From assembly GCA_014728185.1 (NCBI GenBank), contig WJMB01000354.1, positions 1 through 11,839 on the forward strand: 11,839 nucleotides of DNA, given 5' to 3'. Positions within the stretch are counted from its first letter, which is position 1; each line of letters starts with the position of its first letter. The translations under genes were made by a program, and so were the position numbers. Below are positions 1 through 6,000 of this stretch, piece after piece. This stretch comes from Candidatus Coatesiibacteriota bacterium. GTDB taxonomy: Bacteria > RBG-13-66-14. The notes under the pieces were generated by a model. That model was not told the origin of the DNA. It ran no database searches and saw only the letters and a list, made by a program, of their open reading frames with translations.

Positions 1-319
1 GGCGTCCCGCGAAGCTCTCCTGGATATCCAGGGCCAGGCGGACGGCGCTCTGGGCGTCGGGCAGCAGCGCCGTGAAGGCGTCGCCGGCGAAGCTGACCAC
101 AAAGCCGTCGGCCCGGTGCACCTTGCGGATGAGCGGGCGGAAGGTGCGGTTGATCAGCTCGGAGAGGACCTCGGCGCCCTGGGTGCCGTTCTCCATCAAC
201 CGCTCGGTGATGGTGGTGAATCCGGAGATGTCGACGAAGAGCACGCCGCGCTCCAGGATTCCGTGGTCCTCGCCGGTGGTGTAGCGCCGCTGGATGAAAC
301 GGGGAATGACGTTGAGCAT
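1..319 (-). CDS. Class III adenylate/guanylate cyclase, N-terminal part (runs off left edge)
   Basis: The minus-strand frame from an ATG at 319 is open to the window edge and gives 106 residues. It reads as the start of a class III nucleotide cyclase catalytic domain: FVDISGFT at residues 28-35, with Asp30 in the place of the first metal-binding Asp, and VVSFAGDAF at 74-82, with Asp80 in the place of the second. The stretch between them resembles cyclase domains that begin large proteins carrying an AAA/TPR region; that C-terminal part would lie outside the window. Expected reaction: ATP (or GTP) to the cyclic nucleotide. No signal peptide or membrane segment precedes the domain, so it should be cytoplasmic. 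The G-rich stretch upstream (GGGGGG, plus 325-330) is a poor Shine-Dalgarno. The start was chosen because cyclases of this type begin shortly before the FVDISGFT motif. Substrate specificity cannot be judged from this part. Confidence 0.85.
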   Translation of the reverse strand, partial: MLNVIPRFIQRRYTTGEDHGILERGVLFVDISGFTTITERLMENGTQGAEVLSELINRTFRPLIRKVHRADGFVVSFAGDAFTALLPDAQSAVRLALDIQESFAGR

Positions 320-364
320 GAAAACCCCCCGGAAGTGATGACCCAGCCCGAGGCCGGGGGAGGA

Positions 365-398
365 ATGGTCTGATGATGTATCGACTACATCATACCAT
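365..398. promoter_or_regulatory. Interrupted inverted repeat over the cyclase promoter, possible operator
   Basis: ATGATGTA (373-380) and TACATCAT (386-393) are perfect 8-bp arms around a 5-base centre. They are extended by ATGGT (365-369) and ACCAT (394-398), with three unpaired bases on the left side only. On the minus strand the dyad contains TATGAT (plus 389-394), a good -10 hexamer about 70 bases upstream of the cyclase start. A -35 at normal spacing is weak (TGGCGC, plus 412-417). The arrangement fits a repressor or activator site over a promoter, or a hairpin at the 5' end of the cyclase mRNA. No regulator can be assigned. Confidence 0.45.
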
Positions 399-528
399 CC
401 GTGGGGCGCAGGCGCCAGGTGATCCTCGGTGCTTGATAACCCCGCATAGTCCTGGCGAGCACCCGGGAGCACACTGTTGAATGCGGCCCAGAGACAACGG
501 CCCAGCCTGACCGATCGCGATGGTCTTT

Positions 529-576
529 GAGCTTGTGAGTATCACACGCACCTGAACGGGTACGTATTGCTAACAG
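529..576 (+). repeat. Diverged direct repeat, copy 1
   Basis: Aligned without gaps to 796-843, 36 of 48 positions match, and most differences are transitions. Shared blocks include CACACGC and GCTAA. Similarity continues weakly about 20 bases further downstream around ATTT and CTTG. The two copies are 267 bases apart in the same orientation. Translation in the matching frames does not give a preference for silent changes, so the repeat does not look coding. Confidence 0.5.
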
Positions 577-720
577 GTTTTCAATTTGTGCTTGGCATCA
601 CGCACGATCCCGAACCAGTCAACTCCAACTCGAAACACCGACCCACCTCGGAAAAGCTGCTGATACGAGGCTTCACCGAATGATGCTTGGCCCGCAAACT
701 TAACCCAGCGGTGCCTGCTA

Positions 721-742
721 GTTATATATATGTAAATATAAC
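721..742. repeat. AT-rich inverted repeat
   Basis: GTTATAT (721-727) and ATATAAC (736-742) are 7-bp inverted arms around 8 bases, in the most AT-rich spot of the intergenic stretch. Such a segment could be a promoter or a protein-binding site, but no gene is placed to use it. Confidence 0.35.
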
Positions 743-795
743 ACTTAGAATTAGCGCATCGTCATCGAAGCCCATTGCGTCAAGCAGTTGATAAA

Positions 796-843
796 TGAGC
801 GTGGGAATAACACACGCGCTCGAACAGATATGTATCGCTAATA
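796..843 (+). repeat. Diverged direct repeat, copy 2
   Basis: Partner of the copy at 529-576, about 75% identical over 48 bases. This copy can form a bulged stem between GAGCGTG and CACGCGCTC. Copy 1 forms a different small hairpin (TGTGA, 3-base loop, TCACA), so a shared RNA fold is not supported. Origin unknown; an old duplication is the simplest reading. Confidence 0.5.
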
Positions 844-1100
844 GCATGATATTTAGTGGCTTGTAGCTGTGCTAGTTGTTCCTGTTTGTGCGTTGCCTGG
901 TGGCCTAAAACAGATGTGCTCAAAGCGGACGCTTCCAATATAGCTCTCTGCTTCGGTAAGTCGGGACCCCTGATATGCATCCCAGGCATCGCAGGTAAAA
1001 GTGAGGCTAAACGCTTTTAAATTGCGACTTTAGCAGATATCAAAACGTTTGCATATCGAGCTGGAGCCCTTCGTGAGGTGATTGTCGGCACTTCCTTTCT

Positions 1101-1122
1101 AAATGCCGCACTTTGGCATTTT
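1101..1122 (+). other. Short hairpin, weak terminator-like
   Basis: AAATGCC (1101-1107) and GGCATTT (1115-1121) form a 7-bp stem with a 7-base loop and end in four T. The stem is too AT-rich and the T tract too short to call a terminator with confidence, and no transcript upstream is known to need one. Confidence 0.25.
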
Positions 1123-1730
1123 CGATGTGGGTTCAGTTTCAGGTGATAAACCCCTGCCATTTTCTTTGGAGTGGATTTGTAATACCAGGCTCGCCTGTTG
1201 AAGGCCTGAATAGCGAAAGGCCGGTGGTCCTGTAGGAAAGCCTGGAAATCACAACCGCCGTAGGATAAGCTAAAAGAAGACTCCAGCCAGGTTAAGGGTT
1301 TCAAGCAGCGTATAGCTTTAACGACTGGATGCCTTTGTGAAGCATCTCATGGAGCACTGCTGGAGCACTGCCTCGATGCAGTTCTCGATGGTTAGTTATG
1401 ATACTTCCTTTTGTGGTGATAATCCATGCGGGAAAGTGAACCTAACCGATAACTCAGGGAGAGGCTGCTCGGACGTGGCCGCCGCCCTGTGTAACGCGAG
1501 GCAGCGTCACCAAGGGGACGTCGGCTGGCTGGAACAGCTAAAGCTCGCAATAGAGTGCATTTAGCCTTCCCCTCTCTTGGCGGTTATGGAGGCCGGGATT
1601 ACTGCTCGGCATCCTGAACAATCAGAACAACCAGGGATAAGACTGTTAACCGCTTTCTCGTAGAGTCTTTTGCAGCTACAGCGAGCTGGCGCCTGCTTTC
1701 GTCGGTCCGAAAACGTGTGTAAAACCTAAC

Positions 1731-1753
1731 AAAAAACCGCCCGGGGGGCGGTT
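1731..1753 (-). terminator. Rho-independent terminator of the tRNA-Phe gene
   Basis: On the minus strand AACCGCCC (1753-1746) pairs with GGGCGGTT (1742-1735) around a 3-base loop, and a run of six T occupies the end at 1736-1731. It lies about 50 bases past the encoded CCA end of tRNA-Phe and has the classic GC-rich stem plus T-tract form. Confidence 0.85.
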
Positions 1754-1768
1754 GGCTAACGCTACTGA

Positions 1769-1798
1769 CCCCGCCGGGTCGGTAGAGTACCGTCGGGG
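1769..1798 (-). other. Hairpin in the tRNA-Phe 3' trailer
   Basis: Between the tRNA and its terminator, CGGTA (1780-1784) and TACCG (1788-1792) pair around a 3-base loop, and CCCCG (1769-1773) can pair with CGGGG (1794-1798) outside it. On the plus strand, bases 1778-1787 (GTCGGTAGAG) are identical to the D-arm of the tRNA as read on the minus strand. The trailer RNA is therefore perfectly complementary to 10 bases of the D-arm in the same transcript. Confidence 0.5.
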
Positions 1799-1804
1799 AG
1801 GATA

Positions 1805-1880
1805 TGGTGGCGGGGCGCGGAATCGAACCGCGGACACGCGGATTTTCAATCCGCTGCTCTACCGACTGAGCTACCCCGCC
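1805..1880 (-). tRNA. tRNA-Phe (anticodon GAA)
   Basis: The minus strand folds into a full cloverleaf of 76 bases including the encoded CCA. The acceptor stem is GGCGGGG paired with CCCCGCC, followed by discriminator A and CCA (plus 1805-1807). The D-arm carries GCTC...GAGC. The anticodon stem is GCGGA/TCCGC around loop TTGAAAA, giving anticodon GAA (phenylalanine). The variable loop is 5 bases, and the T-arm is CGCGG, TTCGATT, CCGCG. It is transcribed toward lower coordinates, as a single gene with its own promoter (1908-1936) and terminator (1731-1753). No fragment duplicating its 3' end is seen nearby, so nothing suggests a genomic island inserted at it. Confidence 0.97.
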
Positions 1881-1907
1881 GCAGTCATCAACGCTAAGGC
1901 GGACGGG

Positions 1908-1936
1908 AGTTTATCAGGTTTCCCGGATGCCGTCAA
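1908..1936 (-). promoter_or_regulatory. Housekeeping-type promoter of tRNA-Phe
   Basis: On the minus strand TTGACG (plus 1931-1936) and TAAACT (plus 1908-1913) are separated by exactly 17 bases, and a TG one base before the -10 makes it extended. Predicted transcription start is near 1901, some 20 bases before the mature tRNA 5' end. The -35 is a 5/6 match to TTGACA. Confidence 0.75.
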
Positions 1937-2502
1937 GCCTCACGCCTCATTTGGCTTGCATCGTTAGGGTCCCGGACCGGATAACCGTGAATCGAAGCAT
2001 TCTCTTCAGTCGAAAAGCGGCTGATAAGAGTTTCCGGCGCGCATCGCTTCGGTCTGCGACGATACGGCAGCGGAACCCTCCGTTTTCTGGGGGTTAGCAC
2101 TCATAGTTGGACTCGTATGCACCCTTGAGTTATACCTCAATGAACTTGTCATCTGCCACAAGCATGTCATGCCGTAGTTAACGGGGTAGCGGGCTGTGGC
2201 GAAGCAGATAGCGGATGCGGTTTTGTTATTCGATTCGCTTTATCCTGTTGAAAATTATGCTGTCATGTATCAGGGACTAATACCGCTTGTGCTCATTCTA
2301 CGGATGATATCATGAAAGCTGAACACACTCTGTTAGTAACTCCAACGTTTTTGCAGGCCAACCAGCCAATCGAGGCTCAGGCTGCCGTAACCAGCCGGCA
2401 GCCGAAACCGAATAACGAAACGGGGCCTTGACCAGCGCTGTGGGCTTAGAACGAGGTGATAATCCCCAGGTCTATCCCGGCGGTTTGCCCCCTGTTTGTC
2501 CC
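1937..2502. other. Second half of the intergenic stretch, no convincing gene
   Basis: About 570 bases between the tRNA promoter and the promoter of the four-gene operon. No open frame has a start signal and codon bias typical of the neighbours. Visible elements are a TTGAG/CTCAA hairpin near 2125-2141, a perfect 10-bp palindrome (ATGATATCAT, 2304-2313), and an 8-bp GC-rich hairpin (2380-2403) without a following T run. A small RNA could be present, but I recognise no known family. Confidence 0.45.
2380..2403. repeat. GC-rich perfect hairpin in noncoding DNA
   Basis: GGCTGCCG (2380-2387) and CGGCAGCC (2396-2403) form a perfect 8-bp stem with an 8-base loop. Neither strand has a T run after it, so it is not an intrinsic terminator; a structured RNA or binding site is possible. 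Confidence 0.4.
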
Positions 2503-2531
2503 TTGCCCTTCGGCCGATGAGTTTGTAAACT
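2503..2531 (+). promoter_or_regulatory. Candidate housekeeping promoter of the four-gene operon
   Basis: TTGCCC (2503-2508) and TAAACT (2526-2531) are separated by 17 bases. The -10 hexamer is the same as that of the tRNA-Phe promoter. Predicted start is near 2538, leaving a leader of about 70 bases before the TTG start at 2611. It is the best match in the upstream region. Confidence 0.5.
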
Positions 2532-2598
2532 AGCAGTGATAGATACGAGAACACCTAGACTGACCAATCCGGGGTTCCACTTGAGGACGCTGTAATCC

Positions 2599-2603
2599 GG
2601 GAG
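2599..2603 (+). promoter_or_regulatory. Ribosome binding site deciding the TTG start at 2611
   Basis: GGGAG lies 7 bases before the TTG at 2611. Reading upstream in frame, a TAA stop is met at 2593-2595 with no other start codon between. The next in-frame ATG would begin inside the first membrane helix. TTG is therefore the only sensible start. Confidence 0.7.
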
Positions 2604-2610
2604 TGCTCTC

Positions 2611-3810
2611 TTGGCTAAGTCGAACGTACGCTTGTTGCGGGCCCTGAGCGCCGCGGGCCTGGTTCTGGTGATGGTGCTGGCGGCCACGCTGCTGGTCGGC
2701 GGAACCTTTCCCGAGGTCCTGTTTTGGAGCGTGGGCGCCGCGCTGCTCACCGCCGTCGTCAGCTTCCTGCTCAGCGGACGCTGGTTCCGGCGTTTCCGCA
2801 AACTCGAGGACGGCATCGCCAAGCTCGGCGAGGGCGATCTATCCCGGCGGATCAGCCTAGAGGGCGACGACACCCTGGCTGAGCTCGCCGAGGTGATCAA
2901 CGGAACCATCGAACGACTGAGCGAGAACCAGGAACAGCGCAGCGATCAGGAGCGCCTGATCCGCGAGCTGGAGCTGGCCCGGGACCTTCAGCACAACCTG
3001 CTGCCCGACAGCCCCCCGGAGTACGACGGCACCCGGGCCGCCGGCATCTGCGAGCCGGCCGATTTCGTCGGCGGCGACTACTTCGACTTCATCCCCATCG
3101 ACGAGCGCCGTCTGGGGGTCGTCATCGCCGATGTCTCTGGCAAGAGCCTGCCCGGCCTGATGATGATGCTGGTGCTGCGCATCATCCTGCGCAGCTCGGC
3201 CCCGCGTCACCAGAACGCCCTGCCCACCCTCTGCGAGACCAACCGGCTCATCGCCGACGAGATGAACCAGGGCAGCTTCATCACCTGTATCTACATGGTC
3301 TACGACAACCTCAACCAGACCGTCGAGGTGGTCAACGCCGGCCACAATCCCCTCCAGGTCTACCGTTACGCCGAGGAGAAGGTCGAGACCATCAAGAGTC
3401 GGGGCCGTCCCCTGGGTCTGCTGCCCCCGGACCAGTTCGACAGCAAGCTCGAGCCCGTCCGCCTGCGCCTGAGCCGCGGCGACTGCATCCTGGCCTATAC
3501 CGATGGTGTGACCGAATCGATGAACGAGCGCCAGGAGATATTCAGCGAGGAGCGTCTGATCAGCGTGTTCACCGAGAACGCCCGTCTGGCGCCGGAGATG
3601 CTGGTCAAGAAGATCGCCGAATCCGCCCACCGCTTCGCCGGTTCCAGCGACCAGTTCGACGACATGACCGTGGTCGCCCTGCGCTCCGAGGGCCGCGTGT
3701 TCAAGTTCAAGTCGCCCTCGGTTATCGAGACCGGCGACATCTCCAGCGAGATCGATCGCGCCCTGACCGAGTCCCGCCCCTTCTACCGGGAACGGGACAA
3801 GAAGGACTAG
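2611..3810 (+). CDS. Membrane-anchored HAMP / SpoIIE-RsbU-type PP2C serine phosphatase
   Basis: A 399-residue protein with two membrane helices (about 9-31 and 36-54) joined by a very short loop, a HAMP-like linker (about 55-108), a helical segment ending in ARDLQHNLLP, and a PP2C domain of the SpoIIE/RsbU family (about 130-360). The metal-binding landmarks are present: VGGDYFDF with Asp156, ADVSGK with Asp174, YTDGVTES with Asp298, and DQFDDMT with Asp350/Asp351. The NAGHNP motif typical of the family is also there. Members remove phosphate from Ser/Thr of STAS-domain anti-anti-sigma proteins or related partners, releasing partner-switching systems. With almost no extracytoplasmic part, the input is probably within the membrane or through HAMP. 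No STAS protein or anti-sigma kinase is encoded nearby, so the substrate is unknown. It starts at TTG and leads a four-gene operon, one base ahead of trmFO. Confidence 0.9.
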   Translation: MAKSNVRLLRALSAAGLVLVMVLAATLLVGGTFPEVLFWSVGAALLTAVVSFLLSGRWFRRFRKLEDGIAKLGEGDLSRRISLEGDDTLAELAEVINGTIERLSENQEQRSDQERLIRELELARDLQHNLLPDSPPEYDGTRAAGICEPADFVGGDYFDFIPIDERRLGVVIADVSGKSLPGLMMMLVLRIILRSSAPRHQNALPTLCETNRLIADEMNQGSFITCIYMVYDNLNQTVEVVNAGHNPLQVYRYAEEKVETIKSRGRPLGLLPPDQFDSKLEPVRLRLSRGDCILAYTDGVTESMNERQEIFSEERLISVFTENARLAPEMLVKKIAESAHRFAGSSDQFDDMTVVALRSEGRVFKFKSPSVIETGDISSEIDRALTESRPFYRERDKKD

Positions 3811-3811
3811 C

Positions 3812-5209
3812 TTGGTTGCGGAGTCGGACGAGACCCGGAATGCGAACGCCCCGGCGGTCACCGTCGTCGGCGCCGGACTGGCCGGCTGCGAGGCCGCCTG
3901 GCAACTGGCCCGTCTGGGGTGCGGGGTCCGGCTGTTCGAGATGCGTCCGGCGGTGGAAACCGGCGCCCACCGCACCGCCGGACCGGCCGAGCTGGTCTGC
4001 TCCAACTCCTTCAAGGGCCGTGACATCAGCGGGTCCCACGGAGCCCTCAAAGCCGAGGGCCGCCTGTTGGGCTCGCTGCTTCTACACCTGGCCGAGGAGT
4101 GCGCCGTGCCAGCCGGAGCAGCCCTGGCCGTGGATCGGGAACGTTTCAGCCGAGCGGTGGAGCGGACCCTCACTGACGAGCCGCTGATCGAACTCATCCG
4201 GCGCGAGGTCACCACCTTCCCCGACGCGCCGGCGATCCTGGCCGCCGGTCCCCTTCTCAGTCCCGCACTGGCCGGGGAGCTGCGCAGCGAGCTCGGTTCC
4301 CGACGCCTGTTCTTCCACGACGCCACCGCCCCGGTGGTCACCCGGGAGAGCCTGGACGAATCGTGTCTCTTCGCCGCCGGACGCCACGGACGCGACGGGG
4401 ATTACCTGAATGTCGGACTGAGCCGCGAAGACTACGCCGCCTTCATCGAGGTCCTGCGCAACGCGCCGCGGGCTCCCGTCGCCGGTATCGAGGAGGACCT
4501 GTCCGACGGCGACTACGCGGTCTTCGAGGGCTGCCTGCCCCTGGAGGTCCTCGCCGGACGCTCCCCGGAGGCCCCGCGCTTCGGCCCGTTGCGTCCGGTG
4601 GGTCTGCGCAATCCCGCCACGGGGGAGAGCTACCACGCCGTGCTGCAACTGCGCGCCGAGGACGCCGCCGGAGAGCGCTGGGGCCTGGTGGGCTGCCAGA
4701 CCCGCCTGACGCCGCCGGCCCAGCGTGACCTGTTCCGGCGACTTCCCGGCCTGGAGCGGGCCGAGTTCGTCCGCTACGGTCGGATGCACCGCAACGGCTA
4801 CCTCGACGGCCCCCGCCTGCTGCGCCCCACCCTGGAGCTGCGTGGGCGTCCCGGCGTTTTCGTCGCCGGACAGCTCAGCGGGGCCGAAGGCTACACCGAG
4901 GCCGTGGTGACGGGGCTGCTGGCCGGGGTGAGCCTGGCCCGGCGCCTGATCGGTCTGTCGCCCCTGACTCCGCCCCGGGAGAGCCTCCTCGGCGCGCTGA
5001 CCCGGACCCTGGCCGGTGAGGGGCTGGCCCCGGGCACCGCGGCCGGGCCGGTCAGCGCCAACTTCGGCCTAACCCCGCCCCTGAACGTCAAGGTCCGTGG
5101 ACGCCGACACCGCCGACGGGCCAGGGCCCTACGCGGACTGGCCGCCTGCCGCGCCTTCAACCACCGCCTGCGATCCACTCCGTTACCCCATCCTGGAGCC
5201 AACCCATGA
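3812..5209 (+). CDS. trmFO: Methylenetetrahydrofolate-tRNA-(uracil-5-)-methyltransferase TrmFO
   Basis: This enzyme makes 5-methyluridine at position 54 of the tRNA T-loop, using methylenetetrahydrofolate as carbon donor and FADH2 as reductant. The 465-residue product shows the FAD-binding GAGLAG at 20-25, then LFEMRP (41-46) and ELVCSNSF with Cys63. It also shows DATAPVVTRES, FEGCLPLE with Cys241, RYGRMHRNGYL, and the late AGQLSGAEGYTEAV flavin motif. Cys63 and Cys241 sit where the two functional cysteines of Bacillus TrmFO lie. The family's closing NFGLTPPL is near residue 418; the end after it is arginine-rich and slightly longer than usual. The TTG start at 3812 has GAAGGA (3801-3806) five bases upstream and follows the previous stop by one base, so the two genes are almost surely translationally linked. 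The tail overlaps the next gene by ATGA. Confidence 0.96.
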   Translation: MVAESDETRNANAPAVTVVGAGLAGCEAAWQLARLGCGVRLFEMRPAVETGAHRTAGPAELVCSNSFKGRDISGSHGALKAEGRLLGSLLLHLAEECAVPAGAALAVDRERFSRAVERTLTDEPLIELIRREVTTFPDAPAILAAGPLLSPALAGELRSELGSRRLFFHDATAPVVTRESLDESCLFAAGRHGRDGDYLNVGLSREDYAAFIEVLRNAPRAPVAGIEEDLSDGDYAVFEGCLPLEVLAGRSPEAPRFGPLRPVGLRNPATGESYHAVLQLRAEDAAGERWGLVGCQTRLTPPAQRDLFRRLPGLERAEFVRYGRMHRNGYLDGPRLLRPTLELRGRPGVFVAGQLSGAEGYTEAVVTGLLAGVSLARRLIGLSPLTPPRESLLGALTRTLAGEGLAPGTAAGPVSANFGLTPPLNVKVRGRRHRRRARALRGLAACRAFNHRLRSTPLPHPGANP

Positions 5210-6000
5210 TCCACAACGTCTTCCTGGCCACCGACGGTTCACGCTACGCCGAGGGCGCCGCCCGTTACTCCGTCTGGTCCGCCGCCGCCTTCGACACCAA
5301 ACTGATCGGTTGCTACGTGATGGACCGAAAGGTCCTCGACGGTCCCTTCATCACCCGGCTGTCGATGATGCTGGGCTTCACCCCGGCCGCCGACTTCCGC
5401 GCCGCCGCCGAGCCGGTGCTGCGCAGCCTGGGCGAGTCCGCCCTGGGCTTTGTCGGGGAACTGTGCGGCGAGCAGGGAGTCGAGCTGGTCAAGCTGATCC
5501 TCGAGGGCCCCGTGGCCAGCACCCTGGTCGATGCCGCCAAGAACAGCGAGCTGATGGTCATCGGTCGCCAGGGCGATCACGCCGAGTACGAGTACGATGT
5601 GCTAGGCAACGTCGCCGACGCCGTGCTGCGCCGCAGCCCCCGGGCGTTGATGCTGGCTCCGGCCGATTTCGAGGAGCCCGTCGGCGCGGTCCTGCTCTAC
5701 GACGAGCCCACCGCCGGCGGCGAGGCCCTGCGCTACGCCCTGGCGCTGCCCGAGGAGCTGCCTCTGACGGTTCTCCACACCCCGGAACTGGCCGACAAGG
5801 CCGCCGGGGAGCTGAAGTCCTACGGACGCTCGGCCGAGTTGGGGCTTCTCGAGGAGCCGGCCGCCGTGACCGCCGCCCGGCGCGACAGTGCCGAACTGGT
5901 CATTCTGGGCGCCGACACCAGTCATGGACACCTGGTCGTTGATCCGCGCGTCCAGCGGGCCGCCCACCAGAGCCGCTCCCCCCTGCTGATCAGTCCATGA
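5206..6000 (+). CDS. Tandem universal stress protein (UspA-like)
   Basis: A 264-residue soluble protein built from two UspA-like halves. Half one (1-152) starts VFLATDGS and ends with MVIGRQGDHAEYEYDVLGN, resembling the nucleotide-binding G-x2-G-x9-G-S/T loop of ATP-binding Usp proteins. Here the loop is one residue longer and the final S/T is Asn135. Half two (about 158-264) keeps the fold pattern (LVILGADTS near the end, closing SPLLISP) but lacks the glycine loop, so it is probably structural or regulatory. Usp proteins bind ATP or dimerise and modulate stress survival; no specific partner can be named. The ATG overlaps the trmFO stop as ATGA, and a GGAG lies about 10 bases upstream. Its own stop overlaps the next start in the same way. 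The altered loop makes ATP binding uncertain. Confidence 0.8.
   Translation: MIHNVFLATDGSRYAEGAARYSVWSAAAFDTKLIGCYVMDRKVLDGPFITRLSMMLGFTPAADFRAAAEPVLRSLGESALGFVGELCGEQGVELVKLILEGPVASTLVDAAKNSELMVIGRQGDHAEYEYDVLGNVADAVLRRSPRALMLAPADFEEPVGAVLLYDEPTAGGEALRYALALPEELPLTVLHTPELADKAAGELKSYGRSAELGLLEEPAAVTAARRDSAELVILGADTSHGHLVVDPRVQRAAHQSRSPLLISP

Larger units (their letters stand above)
399..1730. other. Long low-GC intergenic stretch without a convincing gene
   Basis: About 1.3 kb of near-balanced base composition, in contrast to the GC-rich genes on either side. The open frames here are 70-95 codons. They start at TTG, GTG or ATG without a Shine-Dalgarno, have no third-position GC bias, and encode nothing I recognise. 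Visible structure: a diverged direct repeat (529-576 and 796-843), an AT-rich dyad (721-742), a short hairpin ending in four T (1101-1122), and a tandem duplication of an 11-mer (1350-1371). It could hold noncoding RNA, decayed gene remnants or inter-operon spacer; I see no transposase or integrase trace. Confidence 0.5.

Noticed and set aside
780..989. A 69-codon minus-strand frame overlapping repeat copy 2
   Set aside because: No Shine-Dalgarno before the ATG, and the matching frame in repeat copy 1 contains a stop, so the repeat does not evolve as coding sequence.
1017..1304. A 95-codon minus-strand frame in the intergenic stretch
   Set aside because: It starts at TTG without a Shine-Dalgarno, lacks the GC-rich third-position bias of the neighbouring genes, and the product matches nothing I know.
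1337..1564. A 75-codon plus-strand frame in the intergenic stretch
   Set aside because: GTG start with at best a weak ribosome site, no codon bias, no recognisable product, and an 11-mer tandem duplication near its start.
1752..1967. A 71-codon plus-strand frame across the tRNA gene
   Set aside because: It reads through the antisense of a complete tRNA-Phe cloverleaf with its own promoter and terminator.
2857..4341. A 494-codon minus-strand open frame spanning the phosphatase and trmFO genes
   Set aside because: It crosses two well-supported plus-strand genes and its translation is low-complexity, as expected for antisense of GC-rich coding DNA.
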